A stretch of DNA of 58,386 bases, taken from Sphingobacteriales bacterium (GTDB lineage Bacteria > Bacteroidota > Bacteroidia > Chitinophagales > UBA2359). The stretch lies in assembly GCA_016718845.1 (NCBI GenBank), contig JADKCK010000033.1:1-58386 (forward strand), written 5' to 3'. The translations under genes and the position numbers were made by a program. Position 1 is the first letter of the stretch. Every line of letters starts with the position of its first letter. Under the pieces are notes generated by a model. It made no database searches. It was not told the DNA's origin and was given only the letters and a program-made list of their open reading frames with translations. Below, piece by piece: positions 1 to 10,261 of this stretch.

Positions 1-261
1 TTTATTGTCATTCTGCAACGCCCAATAAAAAGTTCGGTGAAAAGTTCGGTGAAAAGTTCGGTGAAAAGTTCGGTGAAAAGTTCGGTGAAAATTATTGAAC
101 TTATAACTCAAAATAAGGAAATAACAATTCCTGAATTAGCAAAGCAATTGGGGATAAGCACAAGAGCTATCGAAAAGCAAATTTCACGCTTGAAAGAGCA
201 GCAGATAATTGAACGTATTGGTCCCGATAAAGGCGGCTATTGGAAAATAATAAAGTATTAA
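1..261 (+). CDS. C-terminal end of an AlbA/Schlafen-type ATP-binding regulator with winged HTH (partial)
   Basis: The frame is open from the first base of the window, so this is the tail of a longer protein. It begins FIVILQRPIK, continues through a four-residue repeat (KSSV, about five copies) and ends in a winged helix-turn-helix of about 55 residues (ITIPELAKQLGISTRAIEKQ, then a wing ending GPDKGGYW). Proteins of the COG2865 type (AlbA_2/AAA_4 ATP-binding N-terminus, HTH C-terminus) end in this way. The catalytic or binding N-terminus lies outside the window. The stop codon is 2 bp before the methylase start, so the two are very probably one transcript. The family assignment rests on the C-terminus only. 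Confidence 0.6.
   Translation, partial: FIVILQRPIKSSVKSSVKSSVKSSVKSSVKIIELITQNKEITIPELAKQLGISTRAIEKQISRLKEQQIIERIGPDKGGYWKIIKY
34..93 (+). repeat. 12-bp in-frame tandem repeat (KSSV linker)
   Basis: The unit AAAAGTTCGGTG is repeated about five times without change. Each unit encodes four residues, so gain or loss of units keeps the reading frame and only changes the length of the linker before the winged HTH. Confidence 0.85.
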
Positions 262-263
262 AC

Positions 264-3200
264 ATGAACTTCCCATCAATAGACATACAAGGCTCCATTC
301 TTTCACTGATTTACTGGCCAAAAATCCGTACCGAAACAGGCAACTTTTCAGCAAGGCAAAGATTTTAATCCTGATTTGACAAATGCCAAACTGAAAGATG
401 AAATAAGCTTGGCATGGCAGGAAGCCAAAGATCAATGGACTATTTATAAAAGCAAACTAAACCGATTAAAGGAAGGTGAAACAGGAACTACCGAAACCCG
501 CAATTTCTGGATTTCACCCTTTTTGACTAATCTTTACTACAACCTTACTTTCGACCGTAAAGGCGAAGAACTCAACGGCAAATCATTTCCTATTGGCTAC
601 CGAGATAGCAATTTGGATAATTTCCCTGTGTATGTAGGTGGCTACCACGAATCGTTAGATAAAAGACCGGAAAATAAACAACTCCGTGTATCGCCCCATG
701 CCATGTTGCAGGAGTACCTCAATTGCAGCGAGCACCTGTATGGCATGGTTACCAATGGTCGCCAACTGCGTTTGCTGCGCGATGCCAGCCGAATTACCCG
801 CTAAGCTATGTAGAGTTTAACCTGGAAAAAATGATGGAAGAGGATTTGTATTCCGATTTCGTCATTCTCTACCGTGTGCTTCATGCCAGCCGTATGCCTA
901 AAAAGGTAGATGCCGGGGCTGACAGCATCATGGAGAAATACCATCAGGAAGGTTTAGAAGCCGGTAGCACCATCCGCAATAAATTAGGCGAAGCAGTTAA
1001 AGTGGCTATTAAAAACTTAGCCAATGGTTTTATCAACCATCCTAATAATGCAGCATTGCGTGAGACTGTTGCTGCCGGAAATATCGATACTGATGAATAT
1101 TACCACCACCAATTACGTATCATTTACCGCTTGCTTTTTTTGTTTGTAATCGAGGAACGCAACCTCGTATATGCCGATAGCAAAACACCCGAAACCAAAC
1201 GCTTCAATCACATCTATTTCAATTATTACAGCCTGCTGCGGTTACGAAAATTAGCCAAAAAACTACTGCCCCCCGATGCCAACCGCCATTACGACTTATG
1301 GCAAAGTTTGGTAAGCACCTTTTCTTTGTTCGAGAAAAAAGAAATTGGCGGAAAAAACTCGGTATTATGAGCCTACAAGGCGATTTGGTTGGCTACCATG
1401 CCATAAGTAATAACCAATACGATTTACACCAATGCTACCTGAGCAATGCAGTATTGCTGAACATCATTAAATCCCTAAGTTATTTTGAAAACAACAATGG
1501 GGTATTGATTGCCGTTAACTATGGCGGACTGGATGTAGAGGAATTTGGCTCGGTGTACGAAGGTTTGCTGGAACTAAAATTAAACATCAAAAAAATTGAA
1601 GGAAGCGAACAATACAGTTGCAGTTTTGACAGCAGCAATGAAAGAGGCAAAAGTGGTAGCCACTATACACCCGAAGAATTGGTGCAACCGCTGATTAAGC
1701 ATTCACTCCAATACTTGATTGAAGACCGTATTAAACCTTACCAACAAAAGAAGACAACCAAAAGAAAGTACAATTCGATCGCTGTTAAGTTTAAAAATTG
1801 CCGATGTGGCTTGTGGTAGCGGCCACATCCTATTAAGTGCAGCCCGAAGCTTGGCTTTGGAAATAGCAAAGGTGCAAACCGATGAAGAACAACCCAACCC
1901 AGTAGCCATACGCAAAGCCATGAAAGATGTGGTGCGTAATTGCATTTATGGCGTAGATAAAAACCCTTTGGCTATTGAGCTTTGCAAAATTGCTCTTTGG
2001 CTAGAAGCATACAACCCAGAGAACCGCTTAACTTTTTAGACCACCATACTAAATGTGGCGATGCCATTGTGGGCCTGGCACACCGCAGCGACCTAGAAAA
2101 TGGCATTGCCGACGAAGCCTTTACAACCCTGCCGAGTGATGATAAAGACATTGCCAAAACTTGGCGTGATAAAAACGTAAAAGAACGCAAAGAAAGAATT
2201 GCCAAAAGTTTACAGCTAAAAGCCGATTTTGAAAAAAGTACCGAAAACTCTGTACAAGAAGCAATGGCAGAGTACAAAACTTTTAACCAACTACCCGAAA
2301 CCACCCCCGATGAAATAGAACGCAAGACAAAAGCCTACAAAAAATTTATTGCTGGCAAGGGCTTTACTTTTTTAAAGGCAATGGCTGATACACAGGTTGC
2401 CCAATTCTTTATTCCTAAAACCGAAGCCAATAAAGAGGGCTTGATGACCGATGCCGATTTCCGCCTAATACTTAGCGGTTATAAAGGATGGCAGGATAGA
2501 AAAGTAGCGAAGGCAGCAGCAGTAGCACAAGAACAAAGGTTCTTTCATTGGTTTATTGAGTTCCCGGAAGTGTTTAATGAAGGGGGATTTGATTGCATAT
2601 TAGGAAACCCTCCATATTTAGGAGGGAAAAAAATCAGTACTAATTTCGGGGATTCGTATTTAAATTATTTAAAAGAAAATTACTTTCCCGCTGGCGGATT
2701 AACAGATTTGGTTGCTTATTTTTAAGAAGAATTTTCGATGTGTTATCAGAGGATGGCAAACTTTCAATTATTACAACAAATACAATCTCACAGACAGATA
2801 CACGAATAACAGGTTTAGATGAAATTGTGAAATTTGGAACAATAATATTTGCTGTCAAGTCAATGAGATGGCCCGGTGTCGCTAACTTAGAGGTTGCATT
2901 ACTATCCATAACAAAAGGTTCATGGGGAAATTTAATAGTTTTAAAGAATAAGCAAGTAAAAAGTATTTCTACATTTTTAGATGAAGATGAAAGTGGCTCA
3001 TTGCCTTCAAAACTCATTTCCAGCTCTGGTATATGTTATGTAGGAACTGTTGTGTTAGGCAAAGGTTTCATTCTTGATAAGGAGCAGGTGAATAATATTT
3101 TAAATAGTGATAAAAAATATGAGACGGTCATTTTCGATTATTTATGTGGTAGCGATGTTAACGGATCTCCTGATTTATGCCCATCGAGAAAAATTATTAA

Positions 3201-4172
3201 CTTTTTTGATTGGAATGAAGAATATGTAGCAAAAGAATTTCCACTATGCTACAATGTTTTAAAAGAGGCTGTTAAGCCAGAAAGAGATATACTGAAAAGA
3301 GCAGTATATAGAGACAACTGGTGGCGATATGCCGAAAGAAATCCAAAATTATATAAAGAGATAAAATCGAAAAGTAGAATATTGGTTGTATGTCGAGTCA
3401 CCAAATATTTAAGCTTTCAATTTGTCCCCAAAATTATGTATACGATGTTGGAACAAATGTGATTTTATTTGATAACAATTCAGAGTTTTCAATTTTATCT
3501 TCCTCAGTACATGAATATTGGGCAAGAAAATTTGGGTCATCATTAAGATTTGATTTGAGATACACTAATACTGATTGTTTTGAAACATTTCCCTTCCCTC
3601 AAAACCTCAACCCACAACAAGAGCAGCAATTAGAAACCATTGGTGAAGCCTACCACGAACACCGCAAACAACTTATGTTGGGTATGCAATTAGGGCTTAC
3701 CAAAACCTATAATCTGTTTCACAGCAATGCCATTACAGCCCAAAGCATTAATGACAAAGACAAACAGGTTGCATCTCTGCAAAAGCATTTAGAAAAAACA
3801 GCTAATACCATTTCATTTAATGAAGCCATACAAGGCATTCTCAAACTCCGTGAGCTGCATGTGCAAATGGATGAGGCGGTGTTAGATGCTTATGGGTGGA
3901 GCCCCCACCTAGCCTCCCCCGAGGGGGGAGGAATAAATATCCGTCATGATTTTTACGAAGTGGATTATTTACCGGAGAATGACAGGGTTCGTTTTACCAT
4001 TCATCCCGATGCCAGGAAAGAAGTATTGAAGCGGCTGTTGGAGCTGAACCATAAAATACATGAGGAGGAGGTTAAGGCAGGTTTGTGGGATAAGAAGAAA
4101 GCAGTAAGCAAGACACCACAGGTGGTAAATGAACCGCAGGTGGGTTATGGAGAGGATTTGTTGCTGTTTTAA
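264..4172 (+). pseudogene. Eco57I-type (type IIG-like) DNA adenine methylase, interrupted by several frameshifts
   Basis: Read across frames this is one protein of about 1300 residues: an N-terminus MNFPSIDIQGSILS, SAM-binding motif I IADVACGSGHILL (about 1795), catalytic motif IV ILGNPPYLGG (about 2600), a target-recognition-like part containing KSMRWPGVANLEVALLS, and a charged C-terminus. The family methylates adenine N6 in DNA and some members also cut. Frame changes fall near 290-370, 805, 1350, 1780, 2020, 2725 and 3435. Most are explained by one missing base in a homopolymer (for example A6 at 1352, T5 at 2720, A4 at 3430), so this may be an intact gene with sequence errors. It follows the regulator by 2 bp and lies in the presumed island. 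Whether it is a solitary methylase or a restriction enzyme cannot be told. Confidence 0.8.
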
Positions 4173-4317
4173 AAAAATGTGTGTTCGTAATACGTAAGTT
4201 GCGGATTATCAACGGTTACTCCAAGATGTAGAAAAAATACGAAAGCTGGCAAAATAAAAAACAGCTAACGATCTATCAGCTTCTCGATGTCAGAAGATGA
4301 TACGCTTTATCTCAACG

Positions 4318-4348
4318 AAAAAGCCGCACCAATTTGGTGCGGCTTTTT
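4318..4348. terminator. Bidirectional terminator between methylase and integrase
   Basis: An 8-bp GC-rich stem (GCCGCACC / GGTGCGGC) with loop AATTT is flanked by A5 on the left and T5 on the right, so it can end both the rightward methylase transcript and the leftward integrase transcript. Confidence 0.85.
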
Positions 4349-4349
4349 G

Positions 4350-5621
4350 TTAGCCTATTATGCGGTCAATCTCGGCACGCATTAGCGATAGTTGGTAGCG
4401 TTCGTTTTTCGGTACTTCATGTCGTTGGGCATTCTGTAGTAGTCGTAGCATATCGTCAATATAATTGTGCAGCACAGAGTCGGTGGGTTTCAATTGCTCT
4501 ATGCTCGGGAAATGGGTGTATAGCTGTGCACACTGTATCGCTCCTACTTCGCGCAAGTACTGGTTCAGTTGGTCCAGCGAATGGTGGCGAACTTGCCGCT
4601 GCAACGACACAATATCAATACCGCTCTTAATGGCTTCAATCAATCCTGTGTTCTTCCAGCTATACATTTTGTATTTCTGCGTATCGAAGCCCAACGACAG
4701 TAGTATTAATCGGTGCTGTTCGCCAAGATAATTATTAGGCATTGGCACATCATTGGGTGTTCCATTTTTCCCGATAATGTAATAGTTTTTTGGGTATCGG
4801 TGCAGTTGCCACTCGTCCAGCAGGGTCATTAGTGGGCGAGGTATTACAACAGTCTGTGTCCGGTGGTTCTTCGATACATCACCAGGCACTGTCAATGTGT
4901 GTGCCTGAAAATTAAGGTCAGAGATACGTAGCTTCAGCAGCTCGGCACGCGGACGAATGAAACAATAGAACACGAACATACAAGCGAGCCATAATTGCGG
5001 ATGTTTCGGTGCAATGGTTTCGTGCAGCCGTACTATCTCGGACCGTGTGAAATACATTGCTCCTTCTGGGAACACTTTTAGGTGCTTCGCATCGTCTAAT
5101 ATTTTTTTCTCTTCCTTCGGCAGCAGTCGCTGTATTGTCACCTTGTAAGCATTCACGGTGGCAGGCTTCCGTGTAGCTTTAATTTCTGCCAAGAATCGTT
5201 CCGCTACATCTTGCGTTAATTCTGCAATATCATGTTGACGCAAATAAGCCTCTAAAATATTAATTTTAGAGGTGTATGTATTATGCGTCGACTTGCGAAT
5301 ATTGGGCTTGGCATCTGCCAATGTCCCACGAAGCCGTGTGATGATGAAGGGAGAATACTTTTGCACCGCTGATGGTGCTGGGGTAGGAATTGCAGCAGTA
5401 GCCGCCGTATTGTAGTATGCACAGATGCCATTGGCGATGGCTAACCGCTGCGCGAAGGTCAATTGCTGATTATTGACCGATTGGCGTGTGATGGGGTGCT
5501 GCTTGTATCGTATCGTCTTGTCCTGCACACAATATATGTACCATACCTTCGTCATGTCGGCTTCGGTAGGTGTTACAGGATAAGTTTTGTAGGTACGAGC
5601 TAGGCATTTTTTTTGTTCCAT
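4350..5621 (-). CDS. Tyrosine recombinase / integrase
   Basis: 423 residues, a normal length for a Bacteroidota integrative-element integrase. An arm-binding N-terminus (about 1-90) is followed by a SAM-like core-binding domain (about 90-180) and the catalytic domain (about 190-360). Visible catalytic positions are Arg in FIRPRAELLKLR (223-230), Lys 251, RHHS (345-348) and Tyr 355 in LNQYL. The usual HxxR box is replaced by YSWKNTG (320-326), a variant I recall from other Bacteroidota integrases. The gene starts 107 bp from the 3' end of tRNA-Ala and reads away from it, the classic arrangement for an element integrated into a tRNA gene. It probably recombines the attachment site in that tRNA. 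Confidence 0.9.
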   Translation of the reverse strand: MEQKKCLARTYKTYPVTPTEADMTKVWYIYCVQDKTIRYKQHPITRQSVNNQQLTFAQRLAIANGICAYYNTAATAAIPTPAPSAVQKYSPFIITRLRGTLADAKPNIRKSTHNTYTSKINILEAYLRQHDIAELTQDVAERFLAEIKATRKPATVNAYKVTIQRLLPKEEKKILDDAKHLKVFPEGAMYFTRSEIVRLHETIAPKHPQLWLACMFVFYCFIRPRAELLKLRISDLNFQAHTLTVPGDVSKNHRTQTVVIPRPLMTLLDEWQLHRYPKNYYIIGKNGTPNDVPMPNNYLGEQHRLILLSLGFDTQKYKMYSWKNTGLIEAIKSGIDIVSLQRQVRHHSLDQLNQYLREVGAIQCAQLYTHFPSIEQLKPTDSVLHNYIDDMLRLLQNAQRHEVPKNERYQLSLMRAEIDRIIG

Positions 5622-5661
5622 TGACTATTTTTTTAGCAGCCAATGGATTGTGACCGACTTC

Positions 5662-5705
5662 AATCAGCATCGGTTCACCTTGAGGTGAACCATAATGTGC
5701 TGATT
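5662..5705. promoter_or_regulatory. Long two-part inverted repeat between tRNA-Ala and integrase
   Basis: The core GGTTCACCT-TG-AGGTGAACC is a perfect 9-bp dyad, enclosed by a second pair ATCAGCA / TGCTGAT with an unpaired interior. Five T residues follow on the + strand. It lies upstream of the integrase start. It could be an operator or recombinase/excisionase site, or a terminator for + strand transcription; the sequence alone does not decide. Confidence 0.55.
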
Positions 5706-5727
5706 TTTAGCCGTTTTTTGGGGTATG

Positions 5728-5801
<74 letters not shown>

Positions 5802-5870
5802 TTTTTTGTGGTTGCAACTTTAATTTTGGCGTTTGTTTAACGTCTGCTATGAATTGCCCCGCAAAGGTAC

Positions 5871-5878
5871 TATCTTTG
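5871..5878 (+). promoter_or_regulatory. -7 box TATCTTTG before the nucleoid-protein gene
   Basis: TATCTTTG fits the Bacteroidota TAnnTTTG -7 element and lies 40 bp before the start codon of the next gene. No TTG is found at the ideal 20-bp spacing. Confidence 0.45.
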
Positions 5879-5917
5879 CGCCAAATTTGTACCATTTTCC
5901 TAAAAAAAATTTTTCTG

Positions 5918-6968
5918 ATGCTCAATTTTACCCAAATTACCTTCAAATCGTTGGCTTTGCACCGTGTTGGTAACAAATTACGCGAAGAAGGGGTATTACT
6001 TGCCGATGATTTATATAATATTAGCGACGAAACCTTGCGCAATGTGTTGCTCGATTATTTTTTATCGCCTTTTAAAAATGCCGATGAGTTTTTTAAGTTT
6101 AGCCACGATGCTAAGTTAGAACTAAACGAAGTGTATAATTATTGTCAACAAATATTTACTGATGCAAGTAGCTTGTTTGCTCAATCGGTTAATATATCAA
6201 AACACCTCTACAATAATCTACACTAACCCAAAGCTATAGTGGCGAGTTTTATGTGGCTTATTTCTCCGGATTGTGTGCTAGACGATGAAATTGTTGATGC
6301 TATCGGCATCTTTAAATCAGAAAACAAAGATACGTATTTAAACCCATGAGCACGCAACAAGAGGTGACCATTAACTACGAAAAGTGGTATTAATGTACGA
6401 AAAGTTAGACAAAGGTTGCCTAATTTTTAAACTGCCGCCACCGAAGGCTACCGTATGTTGGTGGTGAGATAAGCAAATAAAGGTAGCAGCGAAGCCCAAT
6501 ATTGCCGACGATTTTTTGCACACCGAGCGCGTACACGACCGAGCTTTTACTACCCAAAACTACATACAATTGTGTAGTGCATTTTGCGACGAGATAAGCC
6601 CCGAAATGGAAGGCAAAAAAGAAGAGGTATTGTTTATGAGCAAATCAATAAACTACTTTGCCGAACACGATAACTTTGACGTAGAAGATTTTGCCGAAAC
6701 AGTGCTAGAAGAAGGAGCAGTATGGTAGAGTTTGAAAGTTTAAAGAACAATACGAAGCAGAAAATGGACTGGAACAACCCGACTTTTCAGATTTCGCAGC
6801 CGATGGTGGTAGTAAAACAGATGAAATGAAAATTTAAAACCAAATATTAACTAGATACAGCGTTATTGAGTTAAAACTAAGCGGTGAAGCTGTTGAATTT
6901 ACCATTCTATACGTACCTTCGAAGAAGAACTAAATTTTTTTATAAAGTTTTTTACCGACGAAGCCTAA
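5918..6968 (+). pseudogene. Nucleoid-associated protein (NdpA / NA37 family), multiply frameshifted
   Basis: The first 100 residues are clean (MLNFTQITFKSLALHRVGNK onward) and match Bacteroidota nucleoid-associated proteins of the 37-kDa family (PF04245). Later pieces in other frames follow in the right order: VLDDEIVDAIGIFKSENKDT near 6275, KLDKGCLIF near 6400, GSSEAQYW near 6483, then FTTQNYIQLC to ETVLEEG (6540-6715), and a tail LKLSGEAVEFTI near 6870. A full protein would be about 350 residues, which fits the span. At least five frame changes are needed. The clean order argues for recent damage or sequence error, not long decay. It lies just outside the tRNA-Ala side of the island. Confidence 0.75.
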
Positions 6969-7010
6969 TACGTTGTTTAATATAGGGAACCCATTTATGA
7001 ATATTAACAA

Positions 7011-7036
7011 AATGCCCGACAATATTGTCGGGCATT
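7011..7036. terminator. Perfect 13-bp dyad between convergent genes
   Basis: AATGCCCGACAAT followed directly by its reverse complement forms a strong hairpin between the ends of the rightward nucleoid-protein gene and the leftward dehydrogenase gene. T-runs are weak on both sides. Confidence 0.6.
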
Positions 7037-7920
7037 ATGTTATTCTGCAATTTAGCACAACATTTCCTTTCTTTTCAATGAACCACATTATCTGTGAGCT
7101 GCTATAACTTCATTCTATTGAGCATATTTTATCAATAGTTTCCTTTTCAAATAACCTACGTAAAAACGTCAATTGTTCTATTTCATCTGATGCTACTTAA
7201 CCTTCAACTGACTTAAAATACTCCATCATTTAACAAATGAGTACATTGTTTTGGTATCGGTTGACTGTATCAAAAATAATATCAAACTTTGGAATTTTTA
7301 TAGTCTTCTTTGTGTATAAGATAATTTTATCAGCACCAAGTTCTTTAAAGTTCTTTACCTTGTTCGCTGCAAACCGCAGTAACTTCGGCATTATAGTATT
7401 TAGCCATTTGTATGGCTGTTCCTCACGACCCTGTCGCCCCATAAATCAATACTTAAGTTTGATTTTTCTGAAATTTTGCTTTTTTAAAAGTAATATGTTG
7501 TCTGCCCTCCAAAACAAATTGCTGTCGCTTCAAATGTTGCATTGAATGGCTTTTTAACAACAGTACTTTTACCCGATACCGCTATATATGCTGCATAGGT
7601 TCCAAATTTAAACCTGTAATACCAAATACTTGTCAGCGATTTTAAAATTAGTTACATTTTTCTCCCTACTTGCTCTACAATGCCTGGAAAACACAGTTCC
7701 CAAAATAGGTTTATTGAGGTTTGGAAAACCAAGAACAAAACGCATTACTATTTTCATAAAACCTTCGACAACAAGCCCCTCTAACCCTCACATCACCAGA
7801 GTTAATCGCCGAAGCAATAATCTTAACTAAAAATTTCTGTTGTCGTTAGAATAGGTTTATCAACCAATTCAACTTTTAATACTTCTGGCTGTCCATATTT
7901 TGTACATATAACCGCTTTCA
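7035..7920 (-). pseudogene. Zinc-type (MDR) alcohol dehydrogenase / quinone-oxidoreductase-like protein, multiply frameshifted
   Basis: The start MKAVICTKYGQPEVLKVE and, in other frames, INSGDVRVRG, KPILGTVFPGIVEQVGRK, KNFKELGADKII.YTK followed by FDIIFDTV, and a final KGNVVL are the ordered landmarks of medium-chain NAD(P)-dependent oxidoreductases. These enzymes reduce quinones or enones with NAD(P)H. Several breaks are single extra or missing bases in homopolymers, for example T5 where T4 restores EILVKIIASA near the N-terminus. Total length (about 295 codons) suits the family. Enzyme specificity cannot be given. Confidence 0.8.
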
Positions 7921-8130
7921 TGGTAGGTTTACATTGTTCTTTTTTTTTGTAATTATTTTGTCGTTCGCACCCACACCATAGTTGCGCTTAAGTTTTTCAC
8001 CACACCACGAAGTAGCACTTAGGTAAACGTGGTTGTTTACTTTGCTTTTTTTTAACACTAGCTTTATGTGTTTGGGGTAATGTATTATTAAAAACACTTT
8101 AATTTTTTTTGATGATAGGCACATTAAAAA

Positions 8131-9132
8131 CTAGCAAACCCAGTTTTGTAGCAAGGTTAATGTTTGGTTGGTGGCATTGAGTTGGGCTTTTATGCCAATT
8201 GGCACGGTAAGCATAGGGTGTGTATGCGAGCAATCGAAATTAGCTAAAATAGGTATTTTCCTATCTTTCAATACCTCTAATAGCACATCGCTGGGTTGCC
8301 TGTGGGTGTTTTGGGTATCAAATTTTTCGTGTTTACCTAGCACAATACCCCCTATTTTATCGAGGGTTCCGTTAAGTAACAACATCGAAAAAAGCCGTTC
8401 TACGGTGGCAATGTCTTTCAGGCTATCCTCAATTAATAAAATATCGCCTTGTTGAATAGCAATACTGTATGGGCTATTGGCAAAGCCCCACATGGTATTA
8501 AGGTTGCCTGCTATCAATCTGCCAACTGCTTGTCCGCCAATAATGGTATGTAATTTATTGGTTTCGGGTATTTTGCTGCGTGTTTGGGTTTCCCAAGGTA
8601 TTGTTTCTTGGGTGGTTATAGGTGGTGTTGGCAATAAATAGGGCAAGTGCCGATTGTGTAGTAGGGTATCGGCAAAGTAGCTGTAGGTAATGTCTACAAA
8701 AGGGGGCAACTCGCCAAACGATGCTACTAATGCCGGACCGTAAAAGGTAACTAAGCCTGTTTGGGTATAAATGGCGTGTAAAATAGCGGTAACATCCGAG
8801 TAGCCAATAAATATTTTGGGCTGCTTACGAATGGCTCCGTAATCTATATAAGGTAATATGGAGTTTGAATTGCTTCCACCAATGGTAGATATAATACATT
8901 TTACTTGTGGATGATAAATAAGCTCGTTTAGCTCATCGGCACGTTGGGCAATGCTACCCGACCGATAATTATCCGATTTGCTGGTTAGCTTGCCTGCTAT
9001 TAGCTTAAATCCTTTGGTTTGTAAAAAAGTTTTTGCTCTTTCGAAGCGTGTGGGCGCGGTGTGGGTGGCAGGGTTAGATGGCGAAAAAAAACCAATTATA
9101 TCACCTTTTTGCAAACGAGGCGGTAATAACAT
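8131..9132 (-). CDS. LD-carboxypeptidase, peptidase family S66
   Basis: 333 residues, uninterrupted. The N-terminus (GDIIGFFSPSNPA) and nucleophile motif IGYSDVTAIL (Ser 112) match murein LD-carboxypeptidase / MccF proteins. The remaining triad members are expected in ILLIEDSLKDIATVERLF and CSHTHPMLTVPIG near the C-terminus. LdcA-type members trim the terminal D-Ala from tetrapeptides during cell-wall recycling in the cytoplasm; MccF-type members inactivate peptidyl-nucleotide antibiotics. No signal peptide is seen. Neighbours give no operon support. Confidence 0.92.
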   Translation of the reverse strand: MLLPPRLQKGDIIGFFSPSNPATHTAPTRFERAKTFLQTKGFKLIAGKLTSKSDNYRSGSIAQRADELNELIYHPQVKCIISTIGGSNSNSILPYIDYGAIRKQPKIFIGYSDVTAILHAIYTQTGLVTFYGPALVASFGELPPFVDITYSYFADTLLHNRHLPYLLPTPPITTQETIPWETQTRSKIPETNKLHTIIGGQAVGRLIAGNLNTMWGFANSPYSIAIQQGDILLIEDSLKDIATVERLFSMLLLNGTLDKIGGIVLGKHEKFDTQNTHRQPSDVLLEVLKDRKIPILANFDCSHTHPMLTVPIGIKAQLNATNQTLTLLQNWVC

Positions 9133-9206
9133 AAGCGTTTGTTTGCAACAAAGGTAGGTGTTTTTAACACAGCAGACATAAAGAAGGGGCTAATTTTTGT
9201 ATTTTT

Positions 9207-10017
9207 TTACCTATAATTATCTAATTCTAAATCCCAGTGTAGTTTTTGTAGATTAATTTGGGTTTAGCGTTGTTGGTAATAATTTGATAGTGTTGCAAAA
9301 TTGGTAAATACCTTTGGTTCCGCCAAAATCGGCTCTAAACCAACTAAATAATATAGGTATTTTTAAGGCATCATTAGCTACCTGTTTCGCACTCGTTGCT
9401 AAGATACCTTTTGTGGCTGTTTCGAGTTGTTCATCTTTTTTCGGGCGAGTAATAGGCTATGGCAGGGCAACTTTTGGCTCCGCAATTATGGGCAAAATGA
9501 ATGCGTGGGTCGAGTTTAGCTACTCGCATTTGCTGCTCGAAATGCCCAATAAACCATTTATTTAAGTAACCTAAGCTAAGTTTTATTTTAGAACGCCGCA
9601 AAATGCCATGCTCTATATCATCAAGCGACAACTGCTGTTGGGCTATTTGAACAAAACGGGTAGCATAAAAACGACTGCGATTTTTGTACAAATTATGCGT
9701 CTTTTTAGCTGATACTGCACCGTAGCATTGTATAAATTAAGCCAAAAAGCTTTTTTATGGGCATCGGTGTTTAGTTGTTGGCTTAATAAAGGTTGGTTTA
9801 ATAAGGCTAATTGTTGCCAAAGGCTATCGGCGGTTTGCCACTCGTTGGTGCGGGCTGCCAATAGTAAATCTTGCGACAAGGCAACAACATCAACAGTAGT
9901 TTGTTTGTTGTTAGGTATTGGTATTTGTTTGCTGTTTGATGAACAACAAATGTGGGCGATACATAAAAAAAAGCCAATAAATAGTATTTTGGGCAGATTT
10001 GAGGTAGTATTTGGCAC
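9207..10017 (-). pseudogene. DUF547 lipoprotein-like protein, frameshifted
   Basis: The N-terminal part has a signal sequence ending in Cys (FFLCIAHICCSS) and the DUF547 landmark KKAFWLNLYNATVQ. After a frame change near 9690 the protein continues LYKNRSRFYATRF, LSLDDIEHGILRRSK and LDPRIHFAHNCGAKSCP, the most conserved DUF547 block. Two or three further frame changes near 9440, 9290 and 9240 give a tail ending LELDNYR. Each can be repaired by one base in a homopolymer or doublet. DUF547 has a papain-like fold with unknown role. The gene is probably real and the breaks may be sequence error. Confidence 0.8.
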
Positions 10018-10062
10018 AGTTTGGTGGTTTTGCCAGATGAAGTAATGATTTTGAGGAACGAT

Positions 10063-10256
10063 TTTGATACCGACATTAAAAGCTGGTTTATTGTCTGTCT
10101 GCGCTTACTGGATTTCGGGGGTGCCACCAACTAGTCGAGTTAGGGAGTGCTAAGCATCACCCCAAAAAGACATTACCGCGTCAAGCGGGGCGGGCGCAAA
10201 CTGTTTGCATGGCGGGCGTATATTGAAAATTACGACTTTCCAATGTCTGCATCAAA
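10063..10256 (+). repeat. MITE-like dispersed element, copy 1 (194 bp, both ends present)
   Basis: The left end TTTGATACCGACATTAAAAG and the reverse complement of the right end, TTTGATGCAGACATTGGAAA, are imperfect terminal inverted repeats. Inside are a second dyad GGGGGTG...CACCCC and the conserved block CCGCGTCAAGCGGGGC. It fills the space between the DUF547 gene and the next operon. Confidence 0.8.
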
Positions 10257-10261
10257 TTAGC

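Noticed and set aside
4173..4317. Short piece DYQRLLQDVEKIRKLAK after the methylase
   Set aside because: It looks like a coding remnant but has no start and is too short to assign.
7918..8124. 68-codon minus-strand frame between the oxidoreductase and LD-carboxypeptidase genes
   Set aside because: Rich in Lys/Asn from AT-rich sequence, no family resemblance and no promoter; may be a remnant but cannot be supported.
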